In this document: positions 31,183 through 40,778 of the stretch, one piece after another
Layout: each line of letters starts with the position of its first letter
Numbering within the stretch: position 1 is the first letter of the stretch
Translations under genes and position numbers: made by a program
NCBI GenBank assembly: GCA_002869845.2
Contig: NEWS02000003.1
Span: 75,607 to 139,606 of the forward strand
Source: Nitrospira sp. CG24B
GTDB taxonomy: Bacteria > Nitrospirota > Nitrospiria > Nitrospirales > Nitrospiraceae
Reading direction: 5' to 3'
Length of the DNA: 64,000 nucleotides
The notes under the pieces: generated by a model
What the model was told of the DNA's origin: nothing
Seen by the model: only the letters and a program-made list of their open reading frames with translations
The model's database searches: none

Positions 31183-32586
31183 ATGCCGCTACGCGTCCGG
31201 CTGACTCTGTGGTATGGGACCGCCCTAGCCCTGGTCTTGATCATTTTCTCCGTTGTGCTGTACGCCATTACGGCGAGAAGTCTCCGCGACACAGTCGATG
31301 AATCGTTGGAAGATACGGCCATGACGGCGGTGCGGTCGCTCGAAGAGCGAGGATTTCTTCCACTGATCAACGAAGAGGAACTGCTCTCGCAATTTCCCGA
31401 ACTGACGCGAATCGATAAGTTCTTCCAGATCTTCAGCCCCTCGGGCACGATCACGATCCGTTCTCCGAATATCAAACAACACGAAGTTCCGCTGAGCCGA
31501 ACCGCCCTTGATGCCGCGTTTGCCGGACAGAAAATTTTTGAGTCGGCCAAGTATCCCAAGGAGCCTCCGTTGAGGCTGATTTCCGTGCCGATCATGTACG
31601 GAGGCAATCTCCTGTACATCGTGCAGGTCGGTACGTCGATGGAATCGGTTGGAGAGACACTCCAGCGCTTTCTTGTGTTGCTAGTTGTGGCGATCCCCAT
31701 CGCCCTGGCTGTGTCTCTGGCAGGGGGATGGTTCTTGGCGGGACGAGCGTTACGTCCTGTCGATAAGATTACCCTTGCGGCGCAGCGCATTGCCGCTGGG
31801 GATTTGAGCCAACGCCTGAGCATACCGGCGGCTCACGATGAAATCGGCCGTCTGGCCGCCACCTTCAACAATATGATCGGCCGGCTGGATACGTCGTTTC
31901 GCCAGATTCGTCAATTCACCAGCGATGCCTCGCATGAGTTGCGGACTCCTCTGACGGTGATGAAAGGCGAAACAGACCTGGTGTTGCGGCGACCTCGTTT
32001 GCTCGACGACTATAAGTCGGTGCTGGAGAGCAATCTGGAAGAGATCGATCGAATGACGCGAATCGTCGACGAACTGTTGTTCCTCTCACGCGCCGATATG
32101 GGTGAAGTCAGAGTGGAGTCATTGCCTGTCGCCATGGAGTCGCTGGTGGAGGATATTCATCGTCAGGCCAAGTTGCTTGCGCAGGACCGCAATATCGAAG
32201 TCCTGCTGGGAACCGTCATGCCGGTGGTGGTTCAGGGCGACGACTTGCGGCTTCGTGAACTGCTGCTCAATCTTGTGGAAAATGCGATGAAGTATTCGCA
32301 TCCTGGTGGGAAGGTGGAGATCTCGCTGTTGAATGACGGTCGGGAGGCCAGGCTGTCGGTGACAGACCAGGGGATCGGCATCGCCCCTGCCGATCACAAG
32401 AAGATTTTCCAACGCTTCTTCCGCACCGACGTTGCCCGAGGCCACACCAAGAAGGGGACAGGTCTCGGTCTCGCCATCTGTTCCTGGATCGCGGAATTGC
32501 ACAAGGGCCGGGTAGAAGTCAAAAGCGCTCTCGGCCAGGGATCAACCTTCACCGTTGTCTTACCGCTCGCTACTCCCACTGCTTAG
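31183..32586 (+). CDS. Sensor histidine kinase
   Basis: HAMP, DASHELRTPLTVMKGE, NLVENAMKYS, DQGIGIAPAD, GTGLGLAICSWI. Confidence 0.96.
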   Translation: MPLRVRLTLWYGTALALVLIIFSVVLYAITARSLRDTVDESLEDTAMTAVRSLEERGFLPLINEEELLSQFPELTRIDKFFQIFSPSGTITIRSPNIKQHEVPLSRTALDAAFAGQKIFESAKYPKEPPLRLISVPIMYGGNLLYIVQVGTSMESVGETLQRFLVLLVVAIPIALAVSLAGGWFLAGRALRPVDKITLAAQRIAAGDLSQRLSIPAAHDEIGRLAATFNNMIGRLDTSFRQIRQFTSDASHELRTPLTVMKGETDLVLRRPRLLDDYKSVLESNLEEIDRMTRIVDELLFLSRADMGEVRVESLPVAMESLVEDIHRQAKLLAQDRNIEVLLGTVMPVVVQGDDLRLRELLLNLVENAMKYSHPGGKVEISLLNDGREARLSVTDQGIGIAPADHKKIFQRFFRTDVARGHTKKGTGLGLAICSWIAELHKGRVEVKSALGQGSTFTVVLPLATPTA

Positions 32587-32719
32587 TGAACTTTAATCGT
32601 TGGTTAATCTCGTTCTCATCCCAGGTTGTTATATTCCTTGCAACTGCAAGGCAGGGGTTACCCGATCGTAAAAACTAGGAATCACGGGTTTCCAATCAAC
32701 CAGCCTATGGGGAGGGCGT

Positions 32720-34210
32720 ATGTCATCACATCTGCGTAGGAAGGTCGGGTCCGCGATCGGAATCGGTCTCATGAGTGGGGTTCTGGTTTGGGGTGGGTAC
32801 TGGCTTAGTGCGTCCCAGGCATCCAGTGCCCCAACTTCAACTTCAGCAGCTGCGGTCATCACAACTCCTGCGAACGGGTTCACGGACGTCGCAAGGCAAG
32901 TTACTCCCGCAGTCGTCAATATCACGACTGTCATGACGGAGAAGGTGTCGGACGGATTCTCTGTTCCTGACGAGCTACGAGACCGAATGGAAGAATATTT
33001 TGGAAAACCCTTCGACCCACGGCGTCGGGGGCCGCAACCTCCCGGGGAACATCGAGGACCTCGAAGGGGTCAGGGATCAGGCGTGATCATTTCTGCTGAT
33101 GGATATGTTTTGACCAACAATCATGTGATCGCCAACGCTCAAGAAGTAAGCGTCACTCTTCCCGATAAGCGGGAATTCAAGGGCAAGATTATCGGAGCTG
33201 ATCCGAAGAGCGACCTCGCTGTGGTCAAGATCAGCGCTGGCCATCTTCCCGCCATACCATGGGGCGATGCTTCACAACTGCAGGTCGGTGAGTATGTCTT
33301 GGCGGTCGGCAATCCCTTCGGGTTGAATTCCACCGTGACGCTCGGGATCGTCAGCGCTGTTGGCCGCGGCCATATGGGGATCACCCAGTACGAAGACTTT
33401 ATTCAGACGGATGCCGCCATTAACCCCGGTAACTCAGGCGGCGCGCTGGTCAACACCAGAGGCGAGCTCGTCGGTATTAATACAGCCATCTTTTCGCAGA
33501 CGGGTGGGTATCAAGGAGTGGGCTTCGCGGTCTCTACAGCGATGGCCAAGCCGATCTATGAGAGCCTGATCAAAACCGGCAAGGTTGTTCGAGGGTATCT
33601 GGGGATCGGTCTTCAAGACTTGAACCAGGATCTGGCAAAGTCTTTCAGTATGAAGGATTCGAAAGGCGCCTTGGTGAGCGACGTCAAGGAAGACAGCCCA
33701 GCGGATCTCGCCGGACTCAAGCAGGGCGACGTGATCATTGAGTATCAGGGGATCCTGATTGAGGATGGTGTCGCACTGCAACGGATAGTCACCAGGACTC
33801 CAGTCGGCAGCAAGGTCCAGGTGAAGGTCATGCGCGATGGGCGCGCGCGAGAGCTGACCGTGCGGATCGGGGAGCAGCCGGAGCTGGAAAAAGTTGCAAA
33901 GAAGGTAGAAAGTGGTGAACATGACTACGCCTTGGCCGGTCTGTCTGTCGAGGATTTGAATCAGAACACCGCGCGCGAGTTGGGCATCAAAGGAAAGGCT
34001 CAGGGAGTCGTCGTGACGAGCGTTGACCCGGACAGCGGTGCGGAAAAGGCAGGACTCGTACCTGGTGATGTCATTCAAGAGGTCAATCGGAGGCCGGTCA
34101 AGTCCGTAAAGGAATTTGAGAAGGTGTCTTCAGATTTGAAGAAGGGGGACAGCATCCTGATACTGGTCAACCGCCGTGGGGGATCACTGTTTCTGTCAGC
34201 GAAGATCTAA
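32720..34210 (+). CDS. DegP/HtrA-family periplasmic serine protease
   Basis: GSGVIISADGYVLTNNHVI; INPGNSGGALVN; two PDZ domains. Confidence 0.96.
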   Translation: MSSHLRRKVGSAIGIGLMSGVLVWGGYWLSASQASSAPTSTSAAAVITTPANGFTDVARQVTPAVVNITTVMTEKVSDGFSVPDELRDRMEEYFGKPFDPRRRGPQPPGEHRGPRRGQGSGVIISADGYVLTNNHVIANAQEVSVTLPDKREFKGKIIGADPKSDLAVVKISAGHLPAIPWGDASQLQVGEYVLAVGNPFGLNSTVTLGIVSAVGRGHMGITQYEDFIQTDAAINPGNSGGALVNTRGELVGINTAIFSQTGGYQGVGFAVSTAMAKPIYESLIKTGKVVRGYLGIGLQDLNQDLAKSFSMKDSKGALVSDVKEDSPADLAGLKQGDVIIEYQGILIEDGVALQRIVTRTPVGSKVQVKVMRDGRARELTVRIGEQPELEKVAKKVESGEHDYALAGLSVEDLNQNTARELGIKGKAQGVVVTSVDPDSGAEKAGLVPGDVIQEVNRRPVKSVKEFEKVSSDLKKGDSILILVNRRGGSLFLSAKI

Positions 34211-34234
34211 CATCGTGTCCTCGGTTTCAAACAG

Positions 34235-34270
34235 AAGGGGAACGGGTATCAATCCGTTCCCCTTTCTCTT
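34235..34270 (+). terminator. Rho-independent terminator
   Basis: AAGGGGAACGG-gtatcaat-CCGTTCCCCTT 11-bp perfect stem followed by tctctt. Confidence 0.8.
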
Positions 34271-34295
34271 CTACGATCGTTGGATTGTCACCGAT

Positions 34296-35162
34296 TCAAT
34301 CAAACACGACCGTCTTTCTTCCGTAGACCAACACTCGCCGCTCGATGTGGCGCCGCACGGCTCGGGCCAGCACGATCTCCTCCAAGTCGCGTCCTTTCCG
34401 TACGAGATCGTCCACGGTATCTCGATGTCCGATTCTAATCACGTCTTGCTCGATGATCGGCCCTTCATCCAAATCGTGGGTCGCGTAGTGCGCCGTTGTT
34501 CCGATGATCTTGACGCCACGGTCGTAGGCCTGCCGGTAGGGATTAGCTCCGATAAAGGCCGGCAGAAAGGAATGGTGAATGTTGATGACGGGGCAGCCGA
34601 CCTGAGCCAAAAACTCCGCAGTGAGGATTTGCATATAGCGAGCCATCACCACGAGCTCCACCCGGTGCTCTTTCAGGAGCGCTAAGACCTGTTGTTCTTG
34701 CTGAGGCTTGGTCTCCTTCGTCACGGGATAGACGGCAAAGGGAATGTTGAAGAGTTCAGCCCAGCTCGCGCAGGTGTTGTGATTCGAAATGATGACGGGA
34801 ATATCGATGTGCAGTTCGTCTCGGCGGTGCCGCTGGAGGAGATCGGCGAGACAGTGATCTTGTTTCGAAACCAGCAGACCGACACGGGTTCGTCGGCTGG
34901 ACGGATACACTTCGCAGTGCATCTCGTACACGTTCGCAATCGGAGCAAAGGCAGCCGGAATGTCGTCCGAAGGGATCTGGAATCCCTCCGTGGCGAACTC
35001 CATCCGCATAAGAAAATCGTTTGTGTCCTTGTCAGTGTGATGGTCGGAATCCAGGATGTTGCCGCCGAAATCGTGAATGAACCCTGACACACGCGCCACG
35101 ATGCCCCTACGGTCTTTGCAATGGATCAACAGAATGATCGAATCTTTTCCCTGTGCCGACAT
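34296..35162 (-). CDS. purU: Formyltetrahydrofolate deformylase
   Basis: ACT-like N-term (LLIHCKDRRGIVARVSGFI) + formyltransferase INIHHSFLPAFIGANPYRQAYDRGVKIIGTTAHY. Confidence 0.95.
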   Translation of the reverse strand: MSAQGKDSIILLIHCKDRRGIVARVSGFIHDFGGNILDSDHHTDKDTNDFLMRMEFATEGFQIPSDDIPAAFAPIANVYEMHCEVYPSSRRTRVGLLVSKQDHCLADLLQRHRRDELHIDIPVIISNHNTCASWAELFNIPFAVYPVTKETKPQQEQQVLALLKEHRVELVVMARYMQILTAEFLAQVGCPVINIHHSFLPAFIGANPYRQAYDRGVKIIGTTAHYATHDLDEGPIIEQDVIRIGHRDTVDDLVRKGRDLEEIVLARAVRRHIERRVLVYGRKTVVFD

Positions 35163-35226
35163 CGGTGGTCACTCCTCTGTTGGTGGTTGCTATGAGTGTA
35201 GCAGGAGCGGCAAGGAACTACATTTC

Positions 35227-36684
35227 CTAGACAGGAGCCGCGACGATTCGCCCGACGAGGTCGAAGGCTGCGGCATCGGTAATCTCGACTCTACAGAACT
35301 CACCAGGGGTGGGAGAGGAGACGCTGTGACGAGCTGGGCGCTGTGGCGTGGTATCAGACGGGCCCTCGTCGATGTAGACGACACCATCGATTTCAGGAGC
35401 GAGCCCTTCGTGGCGGCCCTCTAGAACATGTTCCGTTTCCTCGGATCGTCCATCAATCAGCACGTCGATGGTGGTGCCGACTTTAGCCCTTCCTTTGGCG
35501 GCTGAAATCGACTCCTGAATGGAGAGGATCTCGTTACGGCGCTCATCCATGACGTCTCGCTCGACTTTTTCGTCTAGGCCGACTGCTCCAGTGCCTTCTT
35601 CATCCGAATAGAGAAACACCGCAACGCGGTCGAATTCCGCCCGTTCCACGTAATCGCGAAGCTCGGTATAGGCGGCATCGGTTTCTCCAGGAAAGCCAAC
35701 AATAAAGGCTGTCCGAAAGGTCACCATGGGGATGCGGGTCCGGATACGATCGACGAGAGACTCAATGGCAGCGCGATCGCCCAGCCGATGCATGCGTTTA
35801 AGCATCCGGTCATTGATGTGCTGGAGGGGCATATCGATATACTTCGTGATCTTTTCTTCCCCGGCGTAGAGGTCGAGGAGGTCATCCGTGACTTGTTGGG
35901 GGTACAGGTAAAACGGTCTGATCCACCGGAGTGTTTCAACCTTCACCAACTCACGAAGCAGCTGAACGAGGCCGTGGCGAAGACCAAGATCGACTCCGTA
36001 GTTGATCGTATCTTGCGAGATCAGGTTGATCTCTTTGACACCCTCAGCGGCGAGCTGGCGCGCTTCAGCGACAATGGATTCCACCGGCCTACTGCGCTGC
36101 TTGCCGCGCATCAACGGAATCGCGCAAAACGTACAGTTGCGGTTGCAACCTTCGGCGATTTTCACATAGGCGCTATGCTGCTTGCCGAGCCTCAAGCGAG
36201 GTGCGAGCTCATCGTAGAGATAGGGAGGTTGACTGATCCAGAGACGTCGATGCCGTTTCTTAGGAGCCAACAAGTCTCGGCAGATCTCCGCAATCTTGCC
36301 GAATTCGCCGGTACCGACCACCGCGTCCAACTCTGGTAACTCTTTGAGCAAGTCACCTTGATAGCGTTGTGCCAGGCAGCCGGCTGCGATGAGGACACGG
36401 CAGGTTCCTGTTGTCTTCAGCTGCCCATGTTCGAGGATGGTGTTGATCGATTCCTCTTTGGCTTCTTCGATGAAGCCGCAGGTATTGACGATGACCACGT
36501 CAGCTTGTTTCGGGTCGCTGGTCAGCTGAAACCCCTCGGTTACGAGACTCCCGAGCATGATTTCCGAATCGACCTGATTTTTGGAACAGCCAAGATTGAC
36601 GAAACCAATAGTGGTCGTGGTTCCGTTTGTCTTGGCGGACTTGGTTGATCTGGCGCGTTGAGGGATGATGAGGGGCTGAGACAT
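35227..36684 (-). CDS. rimO: Ribosomal protein S12 methylthiotransferase RimO
   Basis: VNLGCSKNQVDSEIMLG; CNRNCTFCAIPLMRGKQRSR. Confidence 0.96.
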   Translation of the reverse strand: MSQPLIIPQRARSTKSAKTNGTTTTIGFVNLGCSKNQVDSEIMLGSLVTEGFQLTSDPKQADVVIVNTCGFIEEAKEESINTILEHGQLKTTGTCRVLIAAGCLAQRYQGDLLKELPELDAVVGTGEFGKIAEICRDLLAPKKRHRRLWISQPPYLYDELAPRLRLGKQHSAYVKIAEGCNRNCTFCAIPLMRGKQRSRPVESIVAEARQLAAEGVKEINLISQDTINYGVDLGLRHGLVQLLRELVKVETLRWIRPFYLYPQQVTDDLLDLYAGEEKITKYIDMPLQHINDRMLKRMHRLGDRAAIESLVDRIRTRIPMVTFRTAFIVGFPGETDAAYTELRDYVERAEFDRVAVFLYSDEEGTGAVGLDEKVERDVMDERRNEILSIQESISAAKGRAKVGTTIDVLIDGRSEETEHVLEGRHEGLAPEIDGVVYIDEGPSDTTPQRPARHSVSSPTPGEFCRVEITDAAAFDLVGRIVAAPV

Positions 36685-36756
36685 GGGGGCAGTCTACGGG
36701 AGGGTTAAAAAGCCTGTCAATTAGACTCTTGCGGGAGGCGGCCCACTTCCCCTAGA

Positions 36757-37305
36757 GTGCCCCTCATGATTCGAACCTTTCAGGGCATCAGACCGACGAT
36801 CCCCACCTCATGCTTTATTGAAGAGACTGCTGTCGTGATCGGCGATGTGGTCATGGGGGAGGATTGCAGTGTGTGGTTCAATGCTGTCATCCGGGGCGAT
36901 GTCCACTACATCCGAATCGGAGAACGGACGAATGTCCAGGATCTCTGCATGCTCCATGTGACACATGACACCCATCCGCTCATCATCGGCAATGATGTCA
37001 CGATCGGCCACAATGTTGTGCTGCATGGGTGTACGATTCAGGATCGTGTGCTGGTCGGAATGGGCGCGATCATTATGGACGGGGCGGTGATCGGGGAAGA
37101 CTCCGTTGTGGGTGCCGGCTCATTGGTGGTGGAAGGAACGGTGGTTCCTCCGAAGAGCGTCATCCTTGGCTCACCCGGCCGGGTGCGGCGTGGCGCGTCG
37201 GAGGCCGAACTCGCCTGGATCAAAGAGTCAGCCGCCAACTACATGAAATATGCCCGGCAGTATATGGACGATTCGGCGAAGCCGCCGACCGGATTTAGAC
37301 TTTAG
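36757..37305 (+). CDS. Gamma-carbonic-anhydrase-like hexapeptide protein
   Basis: NAVIRGDVHYIRIGERTNVQDLCMLHVTHDTHPLIIGNDVTIGHNVVLHGC. Confidence 0.93.
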   Translation: MPLMIRTFQGIRPTIPTSCFIEETAVVIGDVVMGEDCSVWFNAVIRGDVHYIRIGERTNVQDLCMLHVTHDTHPLIIGNDVTIGHNVVLHGCTIQDRVLVGMGAIIMDGAVIGEDSVVGAGSLVVEGTVVPPKSVILGSPGRVRRGASEAELAWIKESAANYMKYARQYMDDSAKPPTGFRL

Positions 37306-38029
37306 TTCCTTTCGGCTTGCGATTATTCGTTTCCAAGCCCCCAATCTTTATAAAGCAGACCGGATCGCCTACCAGAGCCGTCGGAAATTGCTCTCGTTCA
37401 ACGCGATACGGAATATTTTTGCGATGGCACCAGTCCGCGATCCAGATCACTTCTTCTGTTGAGGTGGTCACCAATCCCGGCAGGCTCAGTTTCGGCATCA
37501 CGCGATCGACGATTGATCGTACAACGCGACGCTGCTGTTCAAATTGGTGTGGGTCAAACGTCACCGGATCGGCATTGCCGTAGGACAGAGGGGCCAGGTG
37601 AGGAAATCGCTCCGGATCGTTCAAGACGCTCACAATCCAGAGATGGTCGAAAAGGCCGGAAGCTAGAGAGGCATCCTGTGCTCTAAACTTCACGGGTAGG
37701 GATCGGCAGGCACGATTGAGGACCGTCACTTCTGACCGTCGGAGATTGTAGGGCGCAACCTGGCGTTGAAGCTCAATCACTTCTGCTAATAAGGCCGGCA
37801 GTTCCGTCACGCCGGCTCCGACGTATAGACTCCGCCCGCTATGCGATAACTTCCTTACGAGAACTTCGGCCACCTTGGTTCCCAGTCGCCGGCAGGGTTC
37901 CCGCTTCTTACGCCAAAACTCATCACCGCCTTCGTAACAGTAGACCGACTCCAGGCGTTTATAATCGAGGTGATCAAATACAGAGGTGATGGCGCGACGA
38001 GTCGAGTTGAGGATGGATTTCCGTGGCAT
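37295..38029 (-). CDS. Hypothetical protein (SAM-dependent-like fold suspected)
   Basis: Likely start MPRKSILNS; SLYVGAGVTELPALLAEVIEL glycine-containing motif. Confidence 0.55.
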   Translation of the reverse strand: MPRKSILNSTRRAITSVFDHLDYKRLESVYCYEGGDEFWRKKREPCRRLGTKVAEVLVRKLSHSGRSLYVGAGVTELPALLAEVIELQRQVAPYNLRRSEVTVLNRACRSLPVKFRAQDASLASGLFDHLWIVSVLNDPERFPHLAPLSYGNADPVTFDPHQFEQQRRVVRSIVDRVMPKLSLPGLVTTSTEEVIWIADWCHRKNIPYRVEREQFPTALVGDPVCFIKIGGLETNNRKPKGTKV

Positions 38030-38052
38030 GACCGATACCTTGCGTGTCTGCC

Positions 38053-38187
38053 TCAATTGTCAACTGAGGTATAAAAGCATATCGCATCGCAAGGAATGTC
38101 CTTTGCGGCGAGATTGTTCTCGATGTTGAGGAGGTCGTGGTCTGCCTTGCGCAACCATGCCGAGTAGTTAGACTCAGCGCTGCTCAT
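38053..38187 (-). pseudogene. HEPN-domain protein, truncated remnant
   Basis: MSSAESNYSAWLRKADHDLLNIENNLAAKDIPCDAICFYTSVDN* resembles HEPN N-terminus then stops; overlaps MNT gene end. Confidence 0.7.
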
Positions 38188-38491
38188 ACAGCACCTTGCC
38201 CTCCTTCTCGATGACAGACAAGAGCGTGCCGCTGACATGTCGCAGGCGGCGGACTTCTTCGGGCGTGTACACAACGATATCCATCGGCCATGGACGGAGC
38301 CCAAATGCTTCGCTTACTTCGATCGCACGCTCTGGCAGGCGGCGAGCTGTGTCCATTTCGATGAACAAATCCAGATCGCTGTCCGGACCAGCCTCGCCAC
38401 GGGCATGGCTCCCGAAGACCATGATCCGCTTTGGTCGAAACCGTTCGACGATCGTCTTTGTCACATGCTCCAAGAGCGCTGCCTGCGTCAT
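38174..38491 (-). CDS. MNT-type nucleotidyltransferase (antitoxin-like)
   Basis: RIMVFGSHARGEAGPDSDLDLFIEMD. Confidence 0.9.
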   Translation of the reverse strand: MTQAALLEHVTKTIVERFRPKRIMVFGSHARGEAGPDSDLDLFIEMDTARRLPERAIEVSEAFGLRPWPMDIVVYTPEEVRRLRHVSGTLLSVIEKEGKVLYEQR

Positions 38492-38618
38492 GGAATGTCC
38501 CTTTCGGCTCTCAGCTTACACGAGCATCTCTATCACAACAATCCGTTGCAGCATGACTGGCGCAGATAAGGTGAGAGGTGCTGAAAGACGAATGGTGGAA
38601 AGTCATACAGGAGAATCA

Positions 38619-39164
38619 TCAGGGTAACAGACGTTTGTTCTCTGTTAAAATCGTGAGATCCATGCCCTTAAAATCACCGTCATCGGTGACGAGTATCAAC
38701 CCGTTGCTCTTACACAGTTCGGCAAGCATCTGGTCGTTGAAGTCCGCCTTGCCCACCTCATAGTCGCTCAGCACTGTTTCAATGTGCAGCGACGGGAAGT
38801 CGCTGTTCGTGCGGATAGCCTGGCTCAGAATTCGTCGGCACACATCGGTAATACTTTTCGCAATGGGCTTGAAGGCAGTGCTCTTTCGATAGGCCTTGAA
38901 GTCTCTTGGCTGTGGTTGGTTAGGTAGCCTGTTAAACGCGAAACGAGCCATCGCGTTCATGAGCTCGGAGAGGATGAGTACATCAATAAGGATACGACTC
39001 TGTGCAGCGAGGACGCTTTTCAGCGCTGCGGAGTAAACCCGAACACGAGGATCGCTGGGACCGTGTTGTGAGCCGTACAGGAACAGCCAGATATTGGTGT
39101 CAAAAAGCAAATGATCAGTGTTGCGAAAGTGGTAAGTGCTGATGCGATGAATCTTGCCAGGCAT
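38619..39164 (-). CDS. PIN-domain protein
   Basis: LLFDTNIWLFLYG, LILSELMNAMARF, DFNDQMLAELCKSNGLILVTDDGDFKGMD: acidic residues of PIN nucleases present. Confidence 0.85.
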   Translation of the reverse strand: MPGKIHRISTYHFRNTDHLLFDTNIWLFLYGSQHGPSDPRVRVYSAALKSVLAAQSRILIDVLILSELMNAMARFAFNRLPNQPQPRDFKAYRKSTAFKPIAKSITDVCRRILSQAIRTNSDFPSLHIETVLSDYEVGKADFNDQMLAELCKSNGLILVTDDGDFKGMDLTILTENKRLLP

Positions 39165-39517
39165 CAGCTTCCCCTCGATACTGCCTGCTCCGCTTTCTTG
39201 AACCGCTCGGGGTCCTTGAAATATTCCTTAGCTGTATCCACTACCCGCTTCAGCAACGCACGGTCATCGGGCTGGAGATCTGTTACTCTGAGCTTCGACC
39301 GAATCTGTTCCTCGGTGAAGGAGCTATACAGTTGACCGACCGCAGCGTTTAAGAAAGCAGAGGTCAGACTGGTGACGTTTAAGAACGACAAGGCCACGCT
39401 TTGCCCTTCCTTGAGGGCGTCGGCAATTCGATCGTGGATTTTCTGCCCGTCGTCCGAGGCGACGCAGAGCGGGCTGCCGACGATTTCAAAAATGGAGAGA
39501 GTAAGGCTCTTACTCAT
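39164..39517 (-). CDS. DUF4325 / STAS-like protein
   Basis: GQSVALSFLNVTSLTSAFLNAAVGQLYSSFTEEQIRSKLRVTDL; start codon overlaps downstream PIN gene. Confidence 0.75.
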   Translation of the reverse strand: MSKSLTLSIFEIVGSPLCVASDDGQKIHDRIADALKEGQSVALSFLNVTSLTSAFLNAAVGQLYSSFTEEQIRSKLRVTDLQPDDRALLKRVVDTAKEYFKDPERFKKAEQAVSRGS

Positions 39518-39541
39518 AGCGGGATCACCTTTCGTCGATTC

Positions 39542-40414
39542 CTAAAAGATATCGGATTCGCTCAACTCCGAAGACAGAGTGTATGATTGCGCGTCGGATG
39601 TGTTGATTTCAAGTGTCACAGCAGTTCCAGGAAAGGGCAAACGTAACCGGGTGGTCTGGGCTTGATCTTTGCGCAGACACCAATATCCGGCATCTGACAC
39701 AATCTGCAAGCGGCCCCCGTTCAAGCCAATGAATTCCTTCAGCAACTTCAGGCCTAACCCACCAGGAATCGATCCGCGCTTGGTCGTGTTTCGCCCGTTC
39801 GTTGCCCAAACAATCGCATCCTCGGCAGGGAGATCGAGTCCGGCGCGCGCGCTCACATTTTGTCTAATACCGATCCCTAAATCGACCACGGAGAAGTTGA
39901 GCAAGTGTTTCTTGGGGAAATATTGCCCACAACTGAAAATGCCGAGCGTGGTCCGGGAATGAAGCACCGCGTTGCTGAAAATCTCGAACACGCTTTCCCT
40001 AAATTTCTTTACCAAGCCGGGAGACATGTGCGGCATCTCCGGTCGATGCACGAATTCACCTTCGATATACCCAGCGAAGTAACGATCGTCCTTCACGTCA
40101 AACCGCTGATAGGGAATCGTCGTACCATAGGTGTCCGGGAGCTTGACGCGGCCATAGTTGCTTAAGAAGCCGTTCTTCGAAAGAATGGTTTCAACAGCAG
40201 GGGGTATGTCCGTCAACTGGATGGTATTCAGCTTGCTTCCAAGCCTATACAAAATTGCTCCGAACGCGGCGCACATATCGGCATCAAACCACCCAGTAGT
40301 GGTCATGTCGATGTTGATAGTCGTTGACTGGCAATCCTTCGTCTGGTCATGGAGATGCACCAATGCCTCAAATCCTGTCTGTTCATGACGGACCTGAGGC
40401 AAGGCAACCCTCAA
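39542..40414 (-). CDS. STAS-like + HATPase (GHKL) protein
   Basis: N-box [37 protein letters not shown]-terminal [23 protein letters not shown] resembles STAS. Confidence 0.8.
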   Translation of the reverse strand: MRVALPQVRHEQTGFEALVHLHDQTKDCQSTTINIDMTTTGWFDADMCAAFGAILYRLGSKLNTIQLTDIPPAVETILSKNGFLSNYGRVKLPDTYGTTIPYQRFDVKDDRYFAGYIEGEFVHRPEMPHMSPGLVKKFRESVFEIFSNAVLHSRTTLGIFSCGQYFPKKHLLNFSVVDLGIGIRQNVSARAGLDLPAEDAIVWATNGRNTTKRGSIPGGLGLKLLKEFIGLNGGRLQIVSDAGYWCLRKDQAQTTRLRLPFPGTAVTLEINTSDAQSYTLSSELSESDIF

Positions 40415-40701
40415 GCCCTCACCCCAAGGACCTTTGCGCAGTCGTTGCTGAGAATGCCGATCGGCAAAGTGCGAGAAAACTTGAGCCGCGCCAGGTGGTC
40501 ACAATTTGTAACCACCGCCAACTGTTCCTTTGCCGTGAGTCGAAAGGCGAAATCACGAGGGAAACGATCTGCATTCCGTTTGACCGCTTGGTTCAAGGCC
40601 TTCGTCGGAACTGCATAGAGCGTGGCAAGATCGGCATCGATGATGACCTTACGGTCACGGATCGTGAAAATCATGGATCCGAGCGGTTTGAGTTGCTTCA
40701 T
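40411..40701 (-). pseudogene. ORF6N-domain protein, C-terminally truncated
   Basis: [47 protein letters not shown] ... LKFS then diverges from family. Confidence 0.7.
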
Positions 40702-40778
40702 AACAGGATCTTAATAGGACCGGCTGACCATCGCCGCATTTTCACAGCGGGCAGTCTAGCCAATTTGCTGAATGAAAG

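Noticed and set aside
31086-31823. 245-aa minus ORF antisense to histidine kinase
   Set aside because: Shadow ORF; the plus-strand kinase has all motifs.
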